DNA of 64,000 nucleotides from an uncultured Rhodospirillales bacterium (lineage in GTDB: Bacteria; Pseudomonadota; Alphaproteobacteria; Acetobacterales; Acetobacteraceae), in assembly GCA_903928895.1 (NCBI GenBank), contig CAIYSR010000052.1:1-64000 (forward strand), read 5' to 3'. Positions 53,491 through 61,535 of this stretch are shown here, piece by piece (the stretch's first letter is position 1; the number at the start of each line of letters is the position of its first letter). The notes under the pieces are model-generated. The model did no database searches. It saw only the letters and a program-made list of their open reading frames with translations, and was not told the origin of the DNA. The position numbers and the translations under genes are program-made.

Positions 53491-54906
53491 TTACTTCGGT
53501 TTAAGCGAATCAAGCGCGTCCTGCACCATCTTCCGGTCGGGGCCGCTCGCCGGCAGCAGGTCGAGCAGCCGCTGCCAGTAGCGTTGCGACTCATCGGGCC
53601 GATTGCTCTGTGCCGCCCCGACGCCGAGCAGCCACAGTGCTTCCGGGTTCTTCGGGTCGAGTGCCTCAACGCGGCGCAACAAGGCGATGGCGCGCTGCGG
53701 CACCGGCGCCTCGGGCGTCCTGCTGTCGAGCAGCGCCTGGACTTCCTGCATCGGAATTCCCGCATCGTTTGGCCGCAGCTTCGCTGCCCGGTCATACGCG
53801 TCGGCCGACTTGTCAGGCTCGTTCATCACCAGATAGGCACGAGCGATTTTGAGCCAGCCCTCGGTATCGGATGGATTGGCCTCCAGCTTGGCCGCGAGCT
53901 GGGCCACCATTCCGCTGATCATCGCGGAACGCTGCTCCGGCGTCATATTGGCTGCCGCCGCCATGGCCGCGGCATCGGGCCCGCTCGCACCCGCCGCGCC
54001 ACCGGCCGCAGGCGCGGCGGCGATCTGCTTTGGTGCCGGCGGCGGCGGAACCGGCGCGGGAAGCCCTGCCTGCTTGGCGGTATCGGCGATCCGCCGCACC
54101 ACCTCCGTGCGCAGCTCCGAGCCGTCCTCGGCATCGGCAGCGAGCTTCATCCAGGCATCGATCGCCAACCGGGGCTCCCCCGCCTGGAGATCCGCCAGCG
54201 CCAGATAGAAGCGCGACACCTGCTCCTTCGGGTCGAGCTTCACGGTCTGCGCGAAGGCCTCCCGTGCGGCCGGCGTCACGATGCCCTCGGCCGCCATCAC
54301 CAGCATTTCGCCATAGGCGGAGATGACGTCGGGCTGGTCCGGCTCGAGCGCCATCACATGCTGATAGGCATCGATCGCCACCGGCCAGCGTCCGAGCTCG
54401 GCGGTGGTGCGGGCGAACAGCAGCCAGCGCTCGGCGTTGTTCGGATCGTCCTTGAGCTTGGCCTGCAACGTCGCGGCCGCCCCTTCCAGATTGGTGTGCG
54501 GCGCCTTCTGCTCCCCCTGGGTGGTGGAGGCGACGCGCGTCGCCGCGGGCTGGTCGGGAATGCCGGGTGCGCCGAGCCAGGTATAAACGCCCCCCGCCGC
54601 GCCGATCACCAAGAGCGCCAGAACAGCCGCGAGACCGGGGCTCGCGGTCGCCCGCGCCACCGCATCCTTGCCCCGCTGCGGCGCGAGCATGCGGCGCTGG
54701 ATCTCCAGCCGCGCCGCCGCCGCCTCCTGCGGCGCGAGCAGTCCGCGCGCGATGTCGCGATCGAGCTCCTTCAACTGGTCGCGATACACCGCGAGATCAA
54801 ACTGCCCCCGCTCGGGGATCGCCCGCACACCGCGCAGCATGGGCCAGAACACCACGGCCAGCACAACAAGCGCGAGCGCAAGACAGGCAATGACAAGCGC
54901 GATCAC
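53491..54906 (-). CDS. ccmI: Cytochrome c biogenesis protein CcmI
   Basis: A 471-residue inner-membrane chaperone that holds apocytochrome c for heme attachment. Two membrane helices (residues about 3-24 and 95-115) flank a cytosolic leucine-zipper-like loop (YRDQLKELDRDIARGLL, near residue 43); a long periplasmic TPR domain follows (about 140-470) with an Ala/Pro-rich linker near 285. The GTG at 54906 overlaps the TGA of ccmH and has AGGAG 8 bases upstream. Last gene of the ccmFGHI operon. Confidence 0.92.
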   Translation of the reverse strand: MIALVIACLALALVVLAVVFWPMLRGVRAIPERGQFDLAVYRDQLKELDRDIARGLLAPQEAAAARLEIQRRMLAPQRGKDAVARATASPGLAAVLALLVIGAAGGVYTWLGAPGIPDQPAATRVASTTQGEQKAPHTNLEGAAATLQAKLKDDPNNAERWLLFARTTAELGRWPVAIDAYQHVMALEPDQPDVISAYGEMLVMAAEGIVTPAAREAFAQTVKLDPKEQVSRFYLALADLQAGEPRLAIDAWMKLAADAEDGSELRTEVVRRIADTAKQAGLPAPVPPPPAPKQIAAAPAAGGAAGASGPDAAAMAAAANMTPEQRSAMISGMVAQLAAKLEANPSDTEGWLKIARAYLVMNEPDKSADAYDRAAKLRPNDAGIPMQEVQALLDSRTPEAPVPQRAIALLRRVEALDPKNPEALWLLGVGAAQSNRPDESQRYWQRLLDLLPASGPDRKMVQDALDSLKPK

Positions 54907-55370
54907 GAATCGCTCTCCTGCATGAGCGCGGCGAGCCGCGTCTGTTCGGCCGGATCGAGAGGCGCCGCCGCAGCCGCGGCGCGGCGCTGCCGGCGGATGG
55001 TCAGCGCGATCCCGGTGCCGGCCAGTCCGAGGATCACCACCGGACTGAACCACAGCACATAGGTCGCCGGCTCCACCGGCGGATTGAGCAGCACGAACTT
55101 GCCGTAGCGCGCCACAATGAACTGCATCGCCGCCGCGTCGCTGTCGCCGGCGGTCAGCCTCTCGCGCAGCTTGAGCCGCACGTCCCGCGCCAGGTCCGCG
55201 CCCGATTCGTCGATCGATTCGTTCTGACACACCATGCAGCGCAGCCCCTTGCTGAGGGTCCGGGCGCGGGCCTCCAGCACCGGATCGGCCAGGCGCTCGT
55301 TCGGCTCCACGGCCATGGCGGGCAAGGCGAGGCTCGCGGCCAAGGCGAGCGCGGCGAGAAGCGGTCTCAC
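54903..55370 (-). CDS. ccmH: Cytochrome c maturation protein CcmH
   Basis: A 155-residue periplasm-facing membrane protein of the heme lyase complex. Signal peptide residues 1-20, redox motif LRCMVCQNESIDES (near residue 43), membrane helix about 105-125 and a short cytosolic tail. The RCxxCQN pair reduces apocytochrome thiols. The start overlaps the ccmG stop. Confidence 0.95.
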   Translation of the reverse strand: MRPLLAALALAASLALPAMAVEPNERLADPVLEARARTLSKGLRCMVCQNESIDESGADLARDVRLKLRERLTAGDSDAAAMQFIVARYGKFVLLNPPVEPATYVLWFSPVVILGLAGTGIALTIRRQRRAAAAAAPLDPAEQTRLAALMQESDS

Positions 55371-55903
55371 GAGCGGTTCAACTCCCGGAGCAGCGGCAGC
55401 AACTCCTTCTCCACTGTGTCGGCGTTGAGCGGCCCGACGAAACGCTTGCGGATATGGCCGGACTTGTCCACCACATAGGTCTCCGGCACCCCATAGACGC
55501 CGAAATCGAACCCCGCGGCCCCCTTCCGATCGACCCCGATGCGGACATAGGGATCGCCGCCCTTGGCGAGTTCGCGCTGCGAATCCTCGACCGCATCCTT
55601 ATAGGCGATGCCGATCAGCGGCAGCTTCTCCTTGGTGGCGAGCCGCATCAGCACCGGGTGCTCGATCTTGCACGGCACGCACCACGAGGCGAAGAAGTTG
55701 ATCACCGCGACCTGCCCCTTGAGCGAGGCGTTGGAGATATTCGGGCCGCCGGCCAGCGCCGGCAGGTCGAAATCCGGCAACGGCTTGTCGATCAGCGCCG
55801 AGGGCAACTCGTGCGGATCCCGGCCCGGCTGCAAGCCCAACGCGAAATAGCCGGCAATCACGAGGAACAGCAGCACCGGCAGGAGATAGAGGGTCTTGCG
55901 CAT
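55367..55903 (-). CDS. ccmG: Thiol:disulfide interchange protein CcmG (DsbE)
   Basis: A 178-residue membrane-tethered thioredoxin. N-terminal anchor residues about 4-24, then a thioredoxin fold with active site FFASWCVPCKIEHP (near residue 72) and the conserved cis-Pro segment YGVPETYVVD (near 138). It passes electrons to apocytochrome c or CcmH. The ATG at 55903 lies 5 bases after the ccmF stop; the longer frame is antiframe of ccmF. Confidence 0.95.
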   Translation of the reverse strand: MRKTLYLLPVLLFLVIAGYFALGLQPGRDPHELPSALIDKPLPDFDLPALAGGPNISNASLKGQVAVINFFASWCVPCKIEHPVLMRLATKEKLPLIGIAYKDAVEDSQRELAKGGDPYVRIGVDRKGAAGFDFGVYGVPETYVVDKSGHIRKRFVGPLNADTVEKELLPLLRELNRS

Positions 55904-55908
55904 CGAAC

Positions 55909-57888
55909 TCACTCCGCCGCCTGGGCCACGGCCGCCCCGCGTTGCCGCGCCGCCGCACCGATCCGCCAGCGCCGGTCGGACAGGCTGACGATGCCGCCTC
56001 CCGCCATGATCAACGCCCCCAGCCAGATCCACGAAATCAGCGGCTTGTGATAGGCCCGAATGGTCCAGCCGCCCTGGCCGTCCGACTCGCCCACCGCGAT
56101 ATACAGGTCGGCGAACACGCCCGAGCGGATGGCAGTCAGGCTCGTCGTCTGCTGCTGGACCTCGAAGAACCGGCGCTGCGGATGCGCCACCCAGACCAGC
56201 GCCCCGTTGCGCGTCACCTCGACGGTGGCATCCTCGGCGACGAAATTCGGCCCCGGAATCTCATCCACCTTCGCCAGCCGCATGGTGTAGCCGCCGATAT
56301 CCAGCGTCGCTCCGAGCTTGACCACCTCGATCCGCTCGACGCTGAACGCCGCCGCGGCGATGCCGGCCGCCGACACGGCCAACCCGATATGCGCCAGCGT
56401 CATGCCATAAGCCGAGCGCGGCAGATGCAGCGCCCGGCGGGCGCTCTCGCCGAGCGGAATCCGGAACAGCTTCACCCGGTCCGTCCATTCCACCACCGCC
56501 CCCATCGCGGTGAACGCCGCCAGCGCGAGCCCGAGCACGGCCAGCACCGGCCCGCCATAGGTCGCATAGAGGCAGCCGAGTCCCACAAGCAGCGCCGCCG
56601 CGAAGGCGATCCACAGCCGCTGCATCGCCCCGAGCAGGTCCCCCCGCTTCCACGCCAGCAGCGGCCCGCCGGCGACCGCGATCAGCACCGGCACCATGAT
56701 CGGCCCGAACGTGGTGTCGAAATACGGCGGCCCCACGGTGATCTTCGGCCCGCCCACCGCATCGAGGAACAGCGGATACAGCGTGCCCAGAAACACCGTG
56801 GCCGCCGCGCTGGTGAGCAGCACGTTGTTCAGCACCAACGCCCCCTCGCGCGAAATCGGCGCGAACACGCCGCCCGACTGCAACGCCGGCGCCCGCGCGG
56901 CATACAGCGACAGCGAGCCCCCGATCGCCACCAGCAGCAGCAGCAGGATGAACGTCCCGCGCGCCGGATCGACCGCAAAGGCATGCACCGAGGTCAACAC
57001 ACCCGAGCGCACCAGGAAGGTGCCGACCAGCGACAACGAAAACGTGATGATCGCGAGCAGGATCGTCCAGCTCTTCAGCGTGTCCCGCTTCTCCACGACA
57101 ATCGCCGAATGGATCAGCGCTGTCCCCACCAGCCACGGCATGAACGAGGCGTTTTCGACCGGGTCCCAGAACCACCAGCCGCCCCAGCCCAGCGTGTAGT
57201 ACGCCCACCAGCTGCCGAGCGCGATCCCGACCGTCAGCGCGCACCACGACGCCAGCGCCCACGGCCGCACCCAGCGTGCCCAGGCCGCGTCCACCCGCCC
57301 CTCGATCAGGGCCGCCACCGCGAAGGCGAACGAAACGGAGAAGCCGACATAGCCGAGGTAGAGGAACGGCGGATGGAAGGCGAGCCCGGGGTCCTGCAAC
57401 ACCGGGTTCAGCCCATGCCCGTTCATCGGCGGATTGGCCGTGCGCAGAAACGGGTTCGATGTGAACAGGATGAACAGCAGGAACCCCACGCTGATCATGC
57501 CCTGCACCGCCAGCACCCGGGCGCGCAGTTCGCGCGGCAGATTTCCGCTGAAAATTGCCACCGCGGCGCTGCACAGCGCCAGGATGAACACCCACAGCAG
57601 CATCGAGCCCTCGTGGTTCCCCCACACCCCCGACACCTTGTAGAGCAGCGGCTTGTCGGTATGGCTGTTCTGGATCACGTTGATCACCGTGAAGTCCGAC
57701 GTCACATAGGCGAAGGTCAACGCCGCCATCGCCAGCCCGACCAGCAGGAACTGCGCCAGCGCCGCCGGCCGCGCCACCGCCATCCAGGCATGATCGTGCC
57801 GCGCCGCACCGATCACCGGCACGACCGACTGCACCAGCGCCACCGCCAGCGCCAGAATCAGGGCGAAATGGCCAAGCTCGATGATCAT
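55909..57888 (-). CDS. ccmF: Heme lyase subunit CcmF
   Basis: A 659-residue polytopic membrane protein of about 14-15 helices that ligates heme to apocytochromes. The family start MIIELGHFALILALAVAL and the WWD heme-handling segment GGWWFWDPVENASFMPWL (near residue 230) are clear. First gene of ccmFGHI on the minus strand; ccmA-E are not in the window. It is divergent from the MocR-like gene of the multiheme cluster, and an inverted repeat and an FNR-type box lie in the shared upstream region. Confidence 0.96.
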   Translation of the reverse strand: MIIELGHFALILALAVALVQSVVPVIGAARHDHAWMAVARPAALAQFLLVGLAMAALTFAYVTSDFTVINVIQNSHTDKPLLYKVSGVWGNHEGSMLLWVFILALCSAAVAIFSGNLPRELRARVLAVQGMISVGFLLFILFTSNPFLRTANPPMNGHGLNPVLQDPGLAFHPPFLYLGYVGFSVSFAFAVAALIEGRVDAAWARWVRPWALASWCALTVGIALGSWWAYYTLGWGGWWFWDPVENASFMPWLVGTALIHSAIVVEKRDTLKSWTILLAIITFSLSLVGTFLVRSGVLTSVHAFAVDPARGTFILLLLLVAIGGSLSLYAARAPALQSGGVFAPISREGALVLNNVLLTSAAATVFLGTLYPLFLDAVGGPKITVGPPYFDTTFGPIMVPVLIAVAGGPLLAWKRGDLLGAMQRLWIAFAAALLVGLGCLYATYGGPVLAVLGLALAAFTAMGAVVEWTDRVKLFRIPLGESARRALHLPRSAYGMTLAHIGLAVSAAGIAAAAFSVERIEVVKLGATLDIGGYTMRLAKVDEIPGPNFVAEDATVEVTRNGALVWVAHPQRRFFEVQQQTTSLTAIRSGVFADLYIAVGESDGQGGWTIRAYHKPLISWIWLGALIMAGGGIVSLSDRRWRIGAAARQRGAAVAQAAE

Positions 57889-57952
57889 TGAGGCTGCCCT
57901 TTGCGAGAAGAATCGTTCGACGTGCCGGTCGGTGTCATGAAGTCATCGATAA

Positions 57953-57966
57953 AACAACACATTGTT
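57953..57966. promoter_or_regulatory. Inverted repeat upstream of ccmF
   Basis: AACAA-CACA-TTGTT is a perfect 5-base dyad with a 4-base spacer, 65 bases before the ccmF ATG. It has the geometry of a CRP/FNR-family or similar dimer site but not the FNR sequence. The regulator is unknown. Confidence 0.4.
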
Positions 57967-58059
57967 CAGCACGCGCCCTTTGCCGGACGATAGGGGACCG
58001 CCCTGGACCGGTCCAGCACCGGCCCGGCGCCGGTATGCGGGGTGAGCAGCCCGTGAGCC

Positions 58060-58073
58060 TTGTTCTAGATCAA
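58060..58073. promoter_or_regulatory. FNR/FixK-type operator
   Basis: TTGTTCTAGATCAA matches TTGAT-N4-ATCAA with one mismatch (fourth base). It lies 63 bases before the MocR-like gene's ATG and about 170 bases before ccmF, so it could serve either promoter. In alphaproteobacteria such boxes bind FnrL, FixK or Dnr and give oxygen control. Confidence 0.65.
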
Positions 58074-58136
58074 GGCGGCTTCCCCCGCACCCCGCTTAAT
58101 GCGAAACATGATCGCAATAGGGAACGGGCGGGCCAC

Positions 58137-59567
58137 ATGTTGATCCCCCTGAAACTGGTTCGAGGACAACCTCTGCAGCAGCAGCTGTACGACCAGCTGC
58201 GCGCCTTGATCGCGACGGGCCGTCTGCAGCCCGGTGCGCGCATGCCGTCCACCCGGATGCTGGCCGAGCAGTTCGCGATCTCCCGCATCACCGTCATCCT
58301 CACCTATGAACGCCTGGTCGCCGAGGGCGTACTCTATACTCTGCCGGCGGCTGGAACCTTCGTCGGCGCGCTGCCCTGCGCCCTCGGGCAATGTGCGCAG
58401 GGCGCCGCCGGCACCGCCATCGGCGATCCGGGGCGCCGCGACGCCGGCCCCGTCGGGTTGCCCGACGCCGAGTTGTTTCCCGCCAATCGCTGGCGCGCCG
58501 CCCTGCGCCATGCCCTGGATCGCGTCGGGCCGCGCCCGCCCGAGCAGAGCCCCGCCGGCGCGCTCGCGCTGCGCGCCGCGATCAGCGGCTGGCTCGCCGC
58601 CACCAGGGGCCTCAATGTTGCCGCGGATCAGATCCTGATCCTGAGCGGCCGGCGCCGGGCGCTCGACATGGTGGCCCAGCTCCTGCGCCCCTCCGGCCGC
58701 GCCGCCGTCCTCGAGGCGCCCTGCGACCCCACCGTCGCCGCCGCCTATGCGTCCGCCGGCGCCCGGCTTGTCCATGTCCCCGTCGATGGCGACGGCATGC
58801 GCACCGCCCGCCTGCCCGATGAGCCCGCGGCCCTCGTCCATGTCACCTCCGGGCATCAGACGCCCCTCGGCGGCATCCTCACGCCGCCGCGCCGGGAGCG
58901 CCTCCTCCGCTGGGCCGAACGGGCCGACGCCATCATCGTCGAGGAGGACCAGGATGCCGACCTGCGCACCGACGCCGCCGTGGTGCCGCCGCTCGCCGCG
59001 GGACCCGGGGCGCCGCGGGTGATTTACATCGGCGGTCTCGCCGCGACCATGGCGCCCTGGTTGCAGCTCGCCTTCATCGTCCTGCCGCCCGCCTTGGTCG
59101 CCCAGGCCACAGCTTCCAGCCGAGGGCTCGACGAACACGCCGCCTGGCTCGAGGAAGCGGCGCTGGCCGAATTCATCGAAGGCGGCGCCTTCGCCCGCCA
59201 TGTCCATCGCGCCCGCAAGACCTACGCCGCCCGGCGCCATGCCCTGGCCGAGGCCCGGCTGCTGCATCTGCCCGAGGTCCGGCTGTTCGGCGCCGACACC
59301 GGGCTGCACCAGGCCTGGCTGTTGCCCGAGGACCACGGACAACCCGCCGCCTTCGTCGACGCCGCCCGTCGCGCCGGCCTCATCGCGGCCACAATCGGCC
59401 CGGCACCCGGCGCCAGCGGCGTGCCGCTGGAACGCCTGGTGCTGATCGACGCCGCCCGTATCGACGAAGCCCGCCTCGACGCGGCCCTGCGCGCGCTCGC
59501 CGTCGCGGTCCGCCCCGTGCGCTGGCCGGATGGGCTGGAGCCGATGCTCGGCGTGGCCGCGGACTGA
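58137..59567 (+). CDS. MocR/GntR-family regulator with a degenerate aminotransferase domain
   Basis: A 476-residue regulator. Residues about 1-75 are a GntR winged helix (LYDQLRALIATGRLQPGARM, then AEQFAISRITVILTYERL). The rest follows a fold-type I aminotransferase, but the PLP lysine in the usual GTFSK motif is Ala303 (YIGGLAATMAP) and the PLP-contacting Tyr of the EDDYD motif is Gln272 (EEDQD). PLP binding as an internal aldimine is therefore unlikely. The ATG begins the conserved N-terminus. It lies 301 bases before the multiheme genes on the same strand and is a candidate for their regulator. Confidence 0.88.
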   Translation: MLIPLKLVRGQPLQQQLYDQLRALIATGRLQPGARMPSTRMLAEQFAISRITVILTYERLVAEGVLYTLPAAGTFVGALPCALGQCAQGAAGTAIGDPGRRDAGPVGLPDAELFPANRWRAALRHALDRVGPRPPEQSPAGALALRAAISGWLAATRGLNVAADQILILSGRRRALDMVAQLLRPSGRAAVLEAPCDPTVAAAYASAGARLVHVPVDGDGMRTARLPDEPAALVHVTSGHQTPLGGILTPPRRERLLRWAERADAIIVEEDQDADLRTDAAVVPPLAAGPGAPRVIYIGGLAATMAPWLQLAFIVLPPALVAQATASSRGLDEHAAWLEEAALAEFIEGGAFARHVHRARKTYAARRHALAEARLLHLPEVRLFGADTGLHQAWLLPEDHGQPAAFVDAARRAGLIAATIGPAPGASGVPLERLVLIDAARIDEARLDAALRALAVAVRPVRWPDGLEPMLGVAAD

Positions 59568-59868
59568 TGGCCACCCGGGTTGCAGCCGTGTCAGTCTATC
59601 TGCCTCCGGCATTACCCGACGGTTATGCGCCCCGCCCGATGGGGCAGTTTTCGTTGAGATTAAGGTGTCCCAGCCTCCCCGTGGTGGACTGGTCCTATGA
59701 ATTTCCGTTAATCCTGGGCCTACAAGGTTTTCCCGTTCGCGCCGAGTATCCGGCACGATGAAGCAGCAAAGGAGTCGAGCTGCAGCTTTTGCGCGTGTCT
59801 GACACGGCGTGGGATCCCCACCCCGCATTGCCAGCCCGGCAAGGCCAGGTTCGACGGAAGTAGGTCAA
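59568..59868. other. Intergenic region before the multiheme cluster
   Basis: This 301-base gap presumably carries the promoter of the cytochrome genes. I see no open frame of note, no convincing FNR box and no strong terminator. AAGTAGG lies about 7 bases before the ATG at 59869. It is AT-richer than its surroundings around 59648-59730. Confidence 0.35.
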
Positions 59869-60501
59869 ATGCCTGAGAACAATCGTCGCGATGCCCTCTT
59901 CTGCAACCGGATCAAGCACTGGTTTGCGCTGCTGCGGGAGCACTGGCGCATCGCGGTCGCCATGGTCGGCTGCATGTTCGTCGGCGTCGGCGCCTTCGCC
60001 ACCTGGCAGACCATCATCGAATCAACCAACCACACCGAATTCTGCATCACCTGCCATGTGATGCGCGACACCGTCTATCAGGATTACCTCAAGTCATCGC
60101 ATTACAAGAACAAGTTCGGCGTCCATGTCGGCTGCCCCGATTGCCACGTGCCGATCTACAGCTGGATCGACGAAGCGCTGGAAAAGGTCGGCACCGTCGG
60201 TGAGCTCTACGCCTTCTTCGTCCGCGGCATCACCACCGCCGAGGCGTTCGAGCCCGAGAAGCCCAAGCTGGTCAAGCACACCTGGGAAAAATTCGCCCGC
60301 ACCAATGCCCGCGAATGCCGTCACTGCCACGACTACAACAACATGATTTCCGAAGAGCAGAAGCCGAGCGCCCGCGTCTCCCATGCGGATGCTTCGAAGG
60401 TCAACCGCAACTGCGTCGAATGCCACAAGGGCATTACCCACCGGCTCCCGGCTGGCGTGCTGCCGGCCGCCGCCACCACTGACAGTTTCGATGTCGAGTA
60501 A
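59869..60501 (+). CDS. Tetraheme NapC/NirT/CymA-family cytochrome c
   Basis: A 210-residue membrane-anchored quinol dehydrogenase. One N-terminal helix (about residues 25-47, VAMVGCMFVGVGAFATW) is followed by a periplasmic domain with four CxxCH sites: CITCH (near 60), CPDCH (near 89), CRHCH (near 150) and CVECH (near 183). The NapC/NirT pattern, including HVMRDTVYQDYLKSSHYKN after the first heme, is clear. It would take electrons from quinol and pass them to the downstream cytochromes. The ATG at 59869 gives the usual short cytosolic start. Confidence 0.93.
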   Translation: MPENNRRDALFCNRIKHWFALLREHWRIAVAMVGCMFVGVGAFATWQTIIESTNHTEFCITCHVMRDTVYQDYLKSSHYKNKFGVHVGCPDCHVPIYSWIDEALEKVGTVGELYAFFVRGITTAEAFEPEKPKLVKHTWEKFARTNARECRHCHDYNNMISEEQKPSARVSHADASKVNRNCVECHKGITHRLPAGVLPAAATTDSFDVE

Positions 60502-60514
60502 AGGAAGCGATGCG

Positions 60515-61501
60515 ATGATGACCCGCAATTTCTACCGGATGCCGACGTTCGTGATTCCCGCCTTGGCCGCATTGCTGGCGGCCGGCTCGGCCCACGCAGC
60601 GGTCGACTGGGCGAGCGTGCCGGGCAAAGACGTGGCGCTGTTCTATCCCGGCCAGTCCTCCTACGAATGGGCGCTCACCGCCGGCGACATGTCGGGCGCC
60701 ACCGCCTTCCGCACCGAGGGCAAGGACTGCGCCGCCTGCCATATCGGCGAAGAGAAGGACATGGGCGAGCACACGGTGGTCAACAAGGCCCGCACCTTCA
60801 AGACCGGCGAGAAGCCCTCGATCGAACCCACCCCCATCGCCGGCAAGCCCGGCTCGATCCCGGCCACCGTCAAATTCGCCAACGACGGCACCAACCTGAT
60901 GGTCCATATCGACTTCAAGGAGGGCACCCAGCCCGACGCCAAGCAGGACCCCGCCTTCGCCACCAAGGTGACGGTGATGTTCAGCGCCTCCAAGGTGCCG
61001 CAGTTCAACCGCATGGGCTGCTGGTCCGCCTGCCATGACGACGCCGCCTCGATGGCGAGCGCCGCTGGCGCCGCCCGCACCAAGTATCTCCCCAACACCC
61101 ATGCCAAGCTCAGCCGCCAGGGCGGCGGTGACGCCCTCAAGCCCGCCGCCGAACTCGCCGCGATGAAGGCCGACGGCTACTTCCTCGAATATTGGCAGGC
61201 CCGCGTGAACCCGGGCGCCCCCGCCCAGGCCGCCGCCGGCACCGTCTTCGACAAGCGCACCGAGACCAAGCCGAGCCCGGTGACCGCCGAGGCGACCTTC
61301 GCCAACGGCACCTGGTCGGTCACCCTGACCCGCAAACTGGCCGGCGGTGCCGACGCGATCAGCTTCGCGCCCGGCGGCAAATACCAGGTCGGCATCGCCA
61401 TCCACGCCGGCCACACCGCGCAGCGTTTCCACTATGTCTCGTTCGAGCGCTCGCTCGTGCTCGACAGCGGTGCCGCCGACTTCGTGGCGGTGAAGAAATG
61501 A
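60515..61501 (+). CDS. Ethylbenzene dehydrogenase-like heme-binding cytochrome
   Basis: A 328-residue periplasmic protein. Signal peptide residues about 1-26 (ending AHAA). It has one CAACH heme site (C72) and an unusual CWSACH, a CX3CH motif (C169), within NRMGCWSACHDDAASM. The overall fold resembles the EB_dh/cytochrome c-552-DMSO reductase heme-binding family, whose members relay electrons. AAGGA lies 9 bases before the ATG. It sits between the tetraheme and decaheme genes and probably shuttles electrons between them. Confidence 0.83.
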   Translation: MMTRNFYRMPTFVIPALAALLAAGSAHAAVDWASVPGKDVALFYPGQSSYEWALTAGDMSGATAFRTEGKDCAACHIGEEKDMGEHTVVNKARTFKTGEKPSIEPTPIAGKPGSIPATVKFANDGTNLMVHIDFKEGTQPDAKQDPAFATKVTVMFSASKVPQFNRMGCWSACHDDAASMASAAGAARTKYLPNTHAKLSRQGGGDALKPAAELAAMKADGYFLEYWQARVNPGAPAQAAAGTVFDKRTETKPSPVTAEATFANGTWSVTLTRKLAGGADAISFAPGGKYQVGIAIHAGHTAQRFHYVSFERSLVLDSGAADFVAVKK

Positions 61502-61535
61502 GACATTCTAATTCTCCGAGAGAGGGAGCAGAAAC

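Noticed and set aside
55942-57891. 649-codon plus-strand open frame over ccmF
   Set aside because: Arg/His/Gln-rich antisense shadow; ccmF carries the WWD motif and family-typical start.
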